Below, piece after piece: positions 46,425 to 56,078 of a DNA stretch of 64,000 nucleotides. The translations under genes were made by a program, and so were the position numbers. Numbering within the stretch: position 1 is the first letter of the stretch; every line of letters begins with the position of its first letter. Source of the DNA: Stereocaulon alpinum. Its lineage: Eukaryota; Ascomycota; Lecanoromycetes; Lecanorales; Stereocaulaceae. The DNA lies in assembly GCA_018257865.1 (NCBI GenBank), contig JAEUBA010000038.1, positions 124,001 to 188,000 on the forward strand. Reading direction: 5' to 3'. The notes below the pieces were generated by a model. The model did not search any database. It saw nothing but the letters and a program-made list of their open reading frames with translations, and was not told where the DNA came from.

Positions 46425-47509
46425 ACTAGCGAAGATGGTACTGGACTTCCAACAAATCGTGCAGGGTGCGTGAGGGAAGTATTTGCATCTCGAGCTTTTT
46501 GCAGGCATGAATCCGGTCACACATTCCAATTTGCTAGCTTTGCTCCGCTTGATGATATTTGAACAATGCCAGCGGCATCTTGGTAGCAGGCATAACTGCT
46601 CTTCTAAACAATCACAGACGACATGGCATATCAGCTTTCGCAAATGAATTTGAGACTATCGCTCTGGTTATCTCGACGTTTCAACGGCAGCTTCAGCTTC
46701 GATAGAGATAATAATAGCATCTACATCTACATCTCTATCTCCATTCCCCTTCCCATCCACCATTTCGATCGCCACACGCCTATATCTTACTAAGTAGCAG
46801 CTCCATAACTCTCAAACATCAGTATTTCTCTGCTCCAGTCTTGGACATTCCATGCCCAGTGCTCGAAATACCCAGCCAATCCGCGCTCGAAGAAATTCTA
46901 CAATCGTGTCAATGTGTATAAAAACCTCTACACATAGCCGAAGAACATCGATCCCTTGAGCTGGACTTGCGCCGCAGCTGTTGTGAGATACTGCACTCAG
47001 TTTGCTTCACGATGATTAGTTTAATGAGGCAACGTGACGTGGTATGCGTAAGAGGAATGATTTGGAACGATGCGTAGTCTATTTACGGTTACTGACCGGT
47101 ATGTGGGTATATTTCGTCCTTTTCAGGTATCATACATAGCGCATTGACTTGTTTAGAATTTAGTCTCTCATGTGGTATCGTTTTACCACTCTGGCATCAT
47201 TTTCCGTCTAAGATATCCCCGACTGCTTCAGTCTTCCGCCATGTTGCTCAAAGCCCTGGTGTTTCCACCACTGATGGTTCGGGCTTCTATCTGATATGTC
47301 AGATGTTGGGCTGCGGTCCGGAATATTCTCTAGGTTATCTTGGGTGGCGCACAGGAGGAGGATCGAAGGATGGTGTCGGTACAACCGTTGCCAAGGTACA
47401 AAGTCGGTAGTGAATTCGGGGCCTTGGAGGCATTTGAGTGTGGTATTTCCACCATAGCCTGCCAGCTATTCAGCTGGAAAGGATCTATAACCCTTCCAAA
47501 CACAATTTT
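46425..47509. other. Gene-free convergent spacer
   Basis: 1.1 kb between the stop codons of the hypothetical gene and SYF1. No coding segment recognised; expected to contain both 3' UTRs. Confidence 0.5.
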
Positions 47510-50095
47510 TCAATCATCATCAAGATCCACATCCAACGCATCCGGATTCGCAGGCACCACCGACTGAGCAGGCTGCGGGATATTGCCCTCCTGAGGCCCA
47601 CTACTAGCAGCCACAAAGCCCATAGGCGCTCTAGCCTGCCTCTCCAGCGCAGCCATCGCATCAGCTTTCTCTCCACCAACTTCACCTTCGCCATCCGCGT
47701 TCTCCGCATCTTCTGGCTTCTGTTGACTTCGAGCGAGGGCTTGTGAAGCGATGAAATTGACATCGGTGTTGTATTGGGCTTGGACGCTGCGCTTGATGCG
47801 GAGCATTTCTTTAAAGGTGTCTTCGTTTCCGTGCTGGACTTCGAATTGTTCCCATTTCTGCCAGAAGGTTGGTGTGGTTCTCGGATCGCAGAATTGTGAT
47901 GCATGTCCGTATATAGCTCTTGCTCTATCGATTTCACCGAGTCTTCGTTCCATTTCTGCGAATTTGAGACACATGTCTCTCGCTTCTTTGTCGGGAAGTG
48001 CGGCTATTGCTCTCTCGTAGATGGGGCGAGTGGAGGTAAGGCCAAAGTTGGAGGCGGATTTGGTGATGTAGAAGTTGAACATTTCGAATTTGTCTTCATC
48101 GGAGACGGCGCGGGTGGCTCGTTCGTAGATTCGCATGGCGTGGCGGGCGAGGCCGCGTTCCTCCTCTAGGCTGCCGTACATGAGGTAGAGGACCTTTGCA
48201 AATTTGGGTGGACAGCCTTCTACTGCTTGCTCGAAAAGGTCTCTCAATCGCTCGATGCCGATTTTGCGGTCGACGGCCTTGGTCAAGTAGAGATTCCATA
48301 GCTCGAAGGCGACAGGGTAGTTGAAAAGGTCGAGTCCTCGCTCGTAGATCTTGAACGACTCTTCGAAGTATTTGTTCTCTTCCAGAAGGTTCGCGTAGTT
48401 GACCACAGTCTGTGGGGTAGCTATTCGGAGCTCGAAGATCCTGTCGTATACTTTCTTTGTCTCCTCAAGTGTACTGACGCTTTCCACCAGATCCACGTAG
48501 AAGCTCCACAGCTTCCAGCTCTTGTGTACTCGCTGCTGAGGGGACAGCGTCTCGTCAAAGTAGTCCACCGTACTCCGCTTTGGTGCCTGAGTCGCCTTGG
48601 CCATGATGTCCACTGCCCGGTCGAAGTTCTCGTTTCTGAGTTCTAATTCCGCCCAACCACACCACATCTCAGCAAGTTCTGCTACTGACTTGAAAGGAAC
48701 TTTGACGGCTTTTTCTAGGATTATGCGAGCACTCCGTAAGTCCCCGCCCTCTTCGTAAAATTTTGCGTAGTTTAACCATAATTCGTGGAATTTTCCAACG
48801 GCTTTTCTTGGCTGCACTGCGGTAATAGCATCCGTGTATGTTTGAACCACCTCTTTTTTGTTCTCACCCCATAAAGCAACCCTCTTCTCCCACTCGTTGA
48901 CATTGTTGGGATTTTGACGTAGTAGCACATCGTTGACTAAGAATGGCCGTCGATCCATAAGTTGCTCAAAGCGCATTAGACGAATATCCAAGTCGAAGTC
49001 TGCATCCTCGTCTATTTTGCCTTTATTAGATCGTTCAGCTGCTCGGTCCATGAGAGTGCTTATGGTAGTATCCTCGAATTCAACATACGTGTCGAAAATT
49101 ATGGTGAAGTCTCGAACAGTCATGACAGTCGTGATCCCTTCCTCAAATACATCCCTGGCTTTTTCGAAGTTCTTCCTCATGATCCAGTATGTTGCAAGAC
49201 CAGCCCATAATTTTCCGCGCTGATCTGAAAACCTTTCTATACCACTTCGAATGATCTTATCGACATCAATTCCAACGGTGTCTCCTGTATCGATTTTTGC
49301 TGCCTGCGTGACCAGTAAATCTACCATCTCACTCCACAACTGGAATTCACTCTTTGTATTCTTGCTTCGGAACTTGGGATTGTTCAGAATGTCCATGTAT
49401 TTCTTCACAGCTTCTGTATATTGTCCCATATCAATCAAGAGCTCGATGAAGTCCTCGGTGTCTTCTGGGTGGATCTGCATGTACCGTCTCCAAATCTTGA
49501 TAGCTGTATCACCAGATGCAGAATTGGCGAAAGGCCGGAACAAGGCCCATATGCGGTTATTCTGTGTGATAGGCAGTGCCCGTAGTGCTCTGTCGAAAGT
49601 TCGGCGCGTAGCAGTGACTAGAGGTTGCTTCATCAAGAATGAGAGGTACATCTCCCAAATTCTCGGCATCTTGTTCAATAGTATAAGGGCCCTCTCGAAC
49701 AATGCGTTGACCTTTGCATACTCTGCCGAGTGGATCGCGGCATTCTTGTTCCGGAGATGCTTCATCCTTAGTTCCAGGTACATCTTCCAAAGCTTATATG
49801 ACCGCGGTAGCTGCAAGCAGGCCCGCTCCAGCACGAAGGCTTGCTCAAGAAGTGTGCCATGCTGGTATTTGTAGTCCAAGTAGATAAGCCAAGGTTTGAC
49901 GGATCCCGGGTCGCGTAGAATGTCTTGCTCGTACACTACATCGTCCGAGGACTTCAGGAAGGTCAGTAACAGTAAGATAACGGGACAAAAGCTTTCGCAA
50001 CTCACTATGAGATACAGAGATGGATCTGAGCCTTGAACTGCGTCTTTCAGGTTCATGTTGCTGGTCACCATAGATAGTGAGGGAAAGCCGGGCAT
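47510..50095 (-). CDS. SYF1: Pre-mRNA-splicing factor Syf1 (HAT repeats)
   Basis: Component of the Prp19/NineTeen complex that joins the spliceosome around activation. Exons 50095-50006 and 49951-47510 give 843 aa; the 54-base intron joins DPSLYLI to SSDDVVYEQDILRDPG. HAT (half-a-TPR) repeats fill most of the protein: SVKPWLIYLDYKY, SYKLWKMYLELRMKHL, MPRIWEMYLSFLMKQPL, NVNEWEKRVALWGENKKEVV and KFAKVLYLMYGSLEEERGLA. The C-terminus is acidic and ends PDALDVDLDDD. ATG 50071 or 50056 could also serve as start. It is divergent from VMA8 over 358 bases. Confidence 0.94.
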   Translation of the reverse strand: MPGFPSLSMVTSNMNLKDAVQGSDPSLYLIVSCESFCPVILLLLTFLKSSDDVVYEQDILRDPGSVKPWLIYLDYKYQHGTLLEQAFVLERACLQLPRSYKLWKMYLELRMKHLRNKNAAIHSAEYAKVNALFERALILLNKMPRIWEMYLSFLMKQPLVTATRRTFDRALRALPITQNNRIWALFRPFANSASGDTAIKIWRRYMQIHPEDTEDFIELLIDMGQYTEAVKKYMDILNNPKFRSKNTKSEFQLWSEMVDLLVTQAAKIDTGDTVGIDVDKIIRSGIERFSDQRGKLWAGLATYWIMRKNFEKARDVFEEGITTVMTVRDFTIIFDTYVEFEDTTISTLMDRAAERSNKGKIDEDADFDLDIRLMRFEQLMDRRPFLVNDVLLRQNPNNVNEWEKRVALWGENKKEVVQTYTDAITAVQPRKAVGKFHELWLNYAKFYEEGGDLRSARIILEKAVKVPFKSVAELAEMWCGWAELELRNENFDRAVDIMAKATQAPKRSTVDYFDETLSPQQRVHKSWKLWSFYVDLVESVSTLEETKKVYDRIFELRIATPQTVVNYANLLEENKYFEESFKIYERGLDLFNYPVAFELWNLYLTKAVDRKIGIERLRDLFEQAVEGCPPKFAKVLYLMYGSLEEERGLARHAMRIYERATRAVSDEDKFEMFNFYITKSASNFGLTSTRPIYERAIAALPDKEARDMCLKFAEMERRLGEIDRARAIYGHASQFCDPRTTPTFWQKWEQFEVQHGNEDTFKEMLRIKRSVQAQYNTDVNFIASQALARSQQKPEDAENADGEGEVGGEKADAMAALERQARAPMGFVAASSGPQEGNIPQPAQSVVPANPDALDVDLDDD

Positions 50096-50453
50096 AATCC
50101 CGTTCTCACGGTCAGCGTAGGAGGAGGGTAGGGCAGAACAGCTCTGAATGAGGACAAGGCGTCGCGCTGAACATTCTGAACCCAACCCTGAAGCGTCGAT
50201 AATCTGGCAGATGCTAGTGAGAGGATGACGGCCTTGGCGTTGCCGACCGCCGACCGAGCTGGAACTGATACCTGGAACTCCTCGATCTTCGATTGCAGTC
50301 GTCTTGGTTACTTCACGTCATTGACCATCTACGGCTTCTTCAATTTCAGCCTAGAGTTGGTTCTACAAGACCACCCTCACGCATAGCTAGACAAGAGGCT
50401 CTATCCTCTCATTGAACAGTGGAGGATACCCACGTCATAATCTACCTATCAAG
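50096..50453. promoter_or_regulatory. Divergent promoter of SYF1 and VMA8
   Basis: 358 bases between opposing start codons. It must hold both promoters. No specific element assigned. Confidence 0.6.
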
Positions 50454-51438
50454 ATGTCAGGTGCAGGGGTGAGCTATGAAAGATTCTAGGCTTGTGCAAT
50501 TGAAGACACGCTGACAAGTTGTGCCAACTAGGATCGAGAAGCTGTGTTCCCCACGCGGCAGTCGTTGGGTCTCATGAAGACCAAGCTCAAGGGCGCCGAG
50601 ACTGGACATAGTTTACTGAAGCGAAAGAGCGAAGCGTTGACAAAGTACGCTTCTTTCTGACTTCTCTAAGATCCTGCTAACAATATTTCAGACGCTTTCG
50701 AGGTAGGGCGATGGTCGATTTGCCTGTGGAGCGGTGCTAATGCTAGATCAGAGATAACGAGACGTATCGATGAAGCGAAACGAAAGATGGGCCGTGTAAT
50801 GCAGATTGCGGCCTTCTCGTTGGCAGAGGTTACATACGCAGTGGGAGGAGACATAGGGTATCAGATCCAAGAGTCGGCCAAGCAAGCACGCTTCCGAGTA
50901 CGGACCAAACAAGAGAACGTCTCCGGAGTGTTCTTGCCTCAATTCGAGAGCTACACAACGGAGGGGAACAATGACTTCGGTTTGACAGGTCTAGGAAAAG
51001 GAGGGCAACAGGTGCAACGGTGTAGGGAGACGTACGCAAGAGCTGTGGAGACGTTGGTGGAGCTTGCTAGCCTACAAGTGGGTTGCACCCCACACCTGGT
51101 ATAGGAGGGGCTAACTCTGCTAATGATAAATGCAGACAGCGTTCGTCATTCTCGACGAAGTCATCAAGGTCGTGAATAGGAGAGTGAACGCAATCGAGCA
51201 CGTTATCATACCAAGAACGGAAAACACAATCAAATACATCAATTCGGAGCTAGACGAACTCGACAGAGAAGAATTCTACCGCCTCAAGAAGGTCAAGAAT
51301 AACAAACAAAGGGACAATGAAGCCAAAGAGCAGGAGGCGGCTTCGAAGAGGAGGGAAAGCGATAAGGAGAACACAGCTGATGACCCTGGAGCGACTGATA
51401 TCCTAGGAGAGCAGGAGGATCAGGATGTGATCTTTTAA
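50454..51438 (+). CDS. VMA8: V-type ATPase subunit D
   Basis: Central-stalk subunit of the V1 sector, part of the rotor of the vacuolar proton pump. Five exons: 50454-50468, 50532-50644, 50692-50702, 50752-51077 and 51136-51438, giving 255 aa, the standard length. The product reads MSGAG, DREAVFPTRQSLGLMKTKLK, GHSLLKRKSEALTK, RFREITRRIDEAKRKM, and later TAFVILDEVIKVVNRRVNAI and IIPRTENTIKYINSELDE. The third exon has only 11 bases, coding part of KRFRE, with a GTAGGG donor. The two long helices at each end form the coiled-coil shaft. The C-terminal 40 residues are Lys/Glu-rich. Confidence 0.95.
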
Positions 51439-51633
51439 CCTGTCTGAATAGCCATTACTGTAGTGATTTATCATTGAGGAGTAGTTGAACGAGAGGTGTT
51501 GCATCTAATGCTCATTGCTTGTGTCGTTCTCAGCACAGCATACGAACTTTGTACGAGAAAGGCCAGGGAAAGCAGTTTCACATGCGATTATGCTTCACAT
51601 AGGGCCGACAGCACTAGCAGCATTGGAATACTT

Positions 51634-52580
51634 TCATTGTCGCTGGTACACAACCTTCATTATTCTCCCCTCCTCTCCCACTATCATCCCAGCCGTACCC
51701 TCTTTAGCACTAATAGCCCCAGCCTCAGCCTCATACTCCACGAACGCTATTCCCTTCCTCCCAGGCACCAACCGCACCTCCCTGAATCCCTCAAATCTGC
51801 CAAATATAGCCGTAAGCGCATCCACGCCGTAGTCGTCTGGTAGATTCTGCACGAACAAGATCTTGTTCGGTGGTAAGTATTCTTCTGGTATGACGGCTCC
51901 TGCTGCGGGATTCGATGACTTAAGACCAGCACCACGAGACGCCTTGACCGGTCGTCCAGCGCCAGTTTCGGGCACAGCTCCTGGTGCTGGGCGTTTGAGC
52001 TTCTTCTGGGCTTCTGCTGCTTCGTAGGCTTGTTTTCTCTCTATAACGAAGTCAGCAACTCTCCCCTAATGCCGTGAACATAGATAGGACTGAACACACC
52101 CTTCTCAGCTAACCTCCTCCTCTTATGTACCTCAAAGACCTCAGGATCCCCTTCCCTCTGAACCGTAGCATCACTTCTCGTCTTCGCATAATCCAACACC
52201 ATAGGTTTCTCAAACAGCTCAAATCCCTGCACCTCTTCTATAGCGCGTGCAGCGGCTTCGGTGTCATCGAAGACAACGAAGGCTTGGCCTTTCGCTTTGA
52301 GATTCGTTTTCGCAACGAGGTCGATTACGGTGCCATATTCGGAGAATATTTCTGTGAGAGCATCTTTTAGTTGGTCCGGCTTTATGGACTCTTCTAGGTT
52401 TTTGACCTATCGAGGGGATTAGTGGATTTACTTGGAGGGCATGGTTGGCTGGGCTGGGCTGGGTGTACCGACATAGACTCTGGGGGATTATTAGCATCGG
52501 CTTGCAGTGTGGAAGGTAAAGAGGACCTACGTGGGGCCGGGAGGGTTGGAGGAGCGGTTGGGAGCGGCTGTCGTGGCCAT
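51634..52580 (-). CDS. U1A/U2B''-type snRNP protein with two RRMs
   Basis: Spliceosomal RNA-binding protein of the U1A/U2B''/SNF family, which binds U1 or U2 snRNA stem-loops. Exons 52580-52531, 52479-52473, 52406-52100 and 52040-51634 give 256 aa. RRM1 begins with TVYVKNLEESIKPDQLKDAL (RNP2) and holds KGQAFVVFDD (RNP1); LAEKERKQAYEAAEAQKKLK forms the linker; RRM2 has NKILFVQNLPDDYGVDAL and KGIAFVEYEAEAG. The 7-base second exon (donor GTCGGT) is needed to join GPT-VY to VKNLEES. Longer versions of that exon break the RNP2 frame. The family call is firm; U1A versus U2B'' cannot be separated. Confidence 0.9.
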
Positions 52581-52800
52581 GATTGTTATGGGAAGACGAC
52601 TGTGACTGCTCAAGTCATTGGGTTGTTAGAACTTTTGGAGCTCGAATGCTCCGCGTCTCTTCAGGCGCGACTTCCGCTTTCTAGCTCATCTACAACTTAG
52701 TGGTCTTCGATATCAACACTTTTGACTTATATTCCAGTCATCGTTCTTGAACCAGGCGACTTGGCGTCTGGAAGGCTATATATTCCCTAATGATTACTGA
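52581..52800. promoter_or_regulatory. Divergent promoter of U1A/U2B'' and CCA1
   Basis: Only 220 bases separate the two opposing start codons, so both promoters are compact or shared. A TATA-like CTATATATT lies about 30 bases before the CCA1 ATG, on the + strand near 52776. Confidence 0.6.
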
Positions 52801-54555
52801 ATGCATGCTCTCAGACCTCTTCTCAGAGGTCCAGAACTGATATCAAAATTTCAATTCCGGCGCTTTGGCTCCTGCAAAATAGCTATGGAAAAACATATCA
52901 CTCTTACGGAGCAGGAGTCAAGCCTACGGCAACTCCTACTTGATACATCAGATTACATTGGCACGCTTGAAGGCTGCAAAGAGCCCGAGCTTCGCATTAC
53001 GGGGGGATGGGTTCGGGATAAGCTGCTGGGCGTACACAGCATGGATATTGATATTGGAATCGACACGATGACTGGCTTCAAATTTGGAACTCTTATGAAA
53101 CAGTATTTAGACCAGCCAGATACCCAGTCTAAGTACAAAACCGACGTACTTGGAAGCCTCGCAAAAATTGAGGCAAATCCGGAAAAGTCGAAACATCTGG
53201 AGACTGTTACCACAAGGATATTAGGCCTGGATATAGACCTGGTTAACCTTCGTAAGGAAGTCTACGCCGAAGATAGCCGCAACCCGGCTATGGAGTTCGG
53301 TACCCCTGAAGAGGATGCCCTCCGTCGAGATGCTACCGTAAACGCTTTGTTCTACAATCTTTCTACCTCGCAGGTGGAAGACTTCACGCATAGAGGACTC
53401 GAAGACATGGAACGCAAAGTCATCAAGACACCACTAGCGCCATTGCAGACATTCAGAGATGACCCATTGCGAATGTTGAGAGCCATTCGTTTCGCTAGCC
53501 GGCTGGACTACCAGATTGATATCGAAGATGAGGCTGCTATGAGAGATGCCAGTATCAAAGATGCATTGAAACGCAAGATCAGCCGTGAAAGAGTGGGTGT
53601 AGAAGTCGGGAAAATGCTTAAAGGTAAATCAGTGTTGGTATGATAGAACTTTTCCCTGACTTGTTACAGGGCCAAACCCTCATACCGCACTTTCACTAAT
53701 TGACCGGCTGGGCTTGTACAACGAGGTCTTCACAGATCCTACCGATCCGGAGTGCAAGATAGTTGAGACTAGACGCTGGCAACGAGCCAATGATCAGCTT
53801 TCAGAAGTTACGAAATTCAAATTGACTGGCTCGAAAACCACTTCGTCTGTACGAACCATAGCAACAATCTTACTTCGCAATTCTGACGACGTATTTCAAG
53901 CTTGGATGCTGGCAGCTTTCGTTCCCTGGGCAAGAGAGACGCCAAAGCCTCCGGATAAGCCTTCAACAAAGAGGCCACCGTCTCCAGCGAGTCTCGCAGC
54001 TCGAGAAGGCATAAAGGCGGATAACAAGATCAGTAGGCTTGTCGATGACGCTGTCTACCATTTGCAAGATATCATTACGATCAAGGACGCTGTCAACAAC
54101 GACGATTCGCAGATCACTTCGCCGTTGAAAAGGAAGCAAGGTGCGGCCAGTCGTGAGAGTCAAGGCCAGGCTATCCGTACATGGGGATCACACTGGAGAA
54201 GCAGTGTAGTCTATGCTTTCCTAACACAAGTTGCAGAGACTGAGACACCAGCAGGTACGTGGATTTCATGACACGTGTGATTGAGCTTATATTATCAGAA
54301 CGCGAGGAGATCCTGAACGGTTATGCCACCTGGCTCTCGGATCTCAAGTCACTGAACCTACTTGACGTAGATCAACTGAAGCCAATTGTCAATGGCAATA
54401 GTCTAGTAAAGGCTCTTGGCACAAAACATGGACCATGGATGAAGAAAGCGCTAGATATTGCCATGGATTGGCAACTCCGTAACCCTGAGGAGACTGACGC
54501 TGCAGGTGGTATTGCTGAAGTCGTAGAAAGGAAGAAAGAGCTTGGCATCGCTTGA
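52801..54555 (+). CDS. CCA1: CCA-adding tRNA nucleotidyltransferase
   Basis: Adds CCA to tRNA 3' ends in nucleus/cytosol and mitochondria. Exons 52801-53623, 53670-54254 and 54299-54555 give 554 aa. The class II head domain shows RITGGWVRDKLLGV, then the metal-binding DIDIGID, RDATVNALFYNL, and the DDPLRMLRAIRFASRL motif that reads template-free CCA addition. The C-terminal part has LNGYATWLSDLKSLNLLD and LGTKHGPWMKKALDIAMDWQ. Two in-frame ATGs, 52801 and 52885 (MEKHITLTEQE), flank a basic stretch; as in yeast, the longer form could be mitochondrial. Intron 2 is only 44 bases. Confidence 0.94.
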
Positions 54556-55099
54556 TAGACTTTTCACAGCTCGTGCCAGGAAGAAAGGCTTCTACGGCAC
54601 ATGACTCCAGCGCATTCTTATGGGAGTTTTCGCTAGACTTTTCGAAATCAAGGCACTTTAGGCTGCTCCACACAAGAGCGGTCCCTCAGACTTCTTTCGA
54701 CGACAATGGTGGTGTTGGAAACCTCTTGATGAGAAGAGTGGTCGCTGTAAGTCTTTACTGTTTCTGCCTTCATTGCTACGCTGATAGTAGATGAATCATG
54801 GCTGATGGGGTTCGGATACAGTAATCACAAAGGCTATAGTAATCACAGCCATGGTAAAGAGCGGGATTGAGAGAATATCCACGCCTAAGTCAACGAAAAC
54901 GTCTCATCTAGACTCCACAATGTGGCGTAATCACATGTCCTAAGCTCAACGAAACCAGTCCATCAAATCTTTTAGAAATAGGAACAAACCACACATCCCC
55001 AATCTCTTGAAGTCCCTGTTCTCTTTGCGACTTGAAAGGGAGGTATCTCGGGCTGCTAAACACTTCTCCTGATCGCCAGCTGCGACAGCCACTACCCTC
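54556..55099. other. Gene-free spacer before the secreted protein gene
   Basis: 544 bases between CCA1 and the next same-strand gene; no coding segment recognised. It should contain the CCA1 3' UTR and the promoter of the secreted protein gene. Confidence 0.5.
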
Positions 55100-55771
55100 A
55101 TGCATCTCAAACTTCTCACTCTCCCGCTCCTAATCCTGCTCCTCTCCTTCACCCTCGCAGTGGAAATCCCTACCAAAGATCAAGTCGCCGCCGGCAAACT
55201 TCCAGGCCGCCTTTCCACTCCACCAGACGTCAAACACGACTACGTAACCCTCACATCCTGCCACTGCACCCGCGGCGACGGCGCCGAGAATCGAATCCGT
55301 TACCGCCAACTAGAATACTACAACATCCACCTCGACACCACCTTCTTCCTCGAATTCTCCCTCTACGACCTCCAAGCCAACTCCAAATCCGGCACCACCC
55401 CCATCCGCGCCTGCCGCAAATACTATTCCAGTCCCGAAGACAAGGGGAAAGCACACGTCGATGAATTTTGCTACACGAATTGGATTGGACGGTGGCCGCA
55501 TCCGGCGTTTAGCGGGCAGAAAGACTGGCGGTATAGGCCGTTTGGGGAACATCCGCAGATTCATTTTAATGGGCAGAATAGGGGGTTCGGTCCGTTTGAT
55601 AAGAGGAAGCAGGGATATCGGATTGAGAGTCAGAAGGCGGCGGAGGAGAGGTGTAGGGTTGTTTGTCCGGTTTTCGCGGGGATGGATATGATGGAGAGGG
55701 TTGGGGGGGAGGATGGTCAGGCGTTGTGTTTGTTGGAGGATGTGGATGTTATGTGTCATGGTTGTAGGTAG
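55100..55771 (+). CDS. Small secreted cysteine-containing protein
   Basis: Not recognised. Single exon, 223 aa, with a clear signal peptide (MHLKLLTLPLLILLLSFTLA) and then a mature chain with nine Cys (TSCHCTRG, RACRKYY, EFCYTNW, ERCRVVCPV, ALCLL, MCHGC). Length, secretion and Cys spacing fit effector-like secreted proteins, though that label is inference. The central block GRWPHPAFSGQKDWRYRPFG is aromatic. Codon choice changes abruptly in mid-gene: C-ending up to about 55430, G/T-rich after, without a frameshift. Confidence 0.8.
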   Translation: MHLKLLTLPLLILLLSFTLAVEIPTKDQVAAGKLPGRLSTPPDVKHDYVTLTSCHCTRGDGAENRIRYRQLEYYNIHLDTTFFLEFSLYDLQANSKSGTTPIRACRKYYSSPEDKGKAHVDEFCYTNWIGRWPHPAFSGQKDWRYRPFGEHPQIHFNGQNRGFGPFDKRKQGYRIESQKAAEERCRVVCPVFAGMDMMERVGGEDGQALCLLEDVDVMCHGCR

Positions 55772-56078
55772 GGGGGGCTGATGAGGGGGTGAAGGGGGGG
55801 TGGAGTGGGGGTTTGGGGATATGGTGTGGACGGATTGGGAAGAGACTCAGGATTTTGTGTCCGATCAAGCCTTTCCCGATCGAATGGGATGGGTACTTGA
55901 AAAGCTTCACGCTATGATGGCAGTGTTCGCCCTATATCACAATGTCTAATGCAAAGTATCGCTATAAGAAGAGCGCAGCAAAAGTTCCTCCGCTAGACGT
56001 GTTGTACGCCCTTAATTAGGCTCACGCTATTCCAGACTTTGATACCTTACAACACGACCTGAGCATAATGCAGCCCGT
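55772..56078. other. Convergent spacer
   Basis: 307 bases between stop codons. The first 70 bases are runs of G (part of the composition switch described in the findings). No gene. Confidence 0.5.

Noticed and set aside
55310..55759. Minus-strand frame inside the secreted protein gene
   Set aside because: No start context or conserved segment; the plus-strand frame has a signal peptide and regular Cys.
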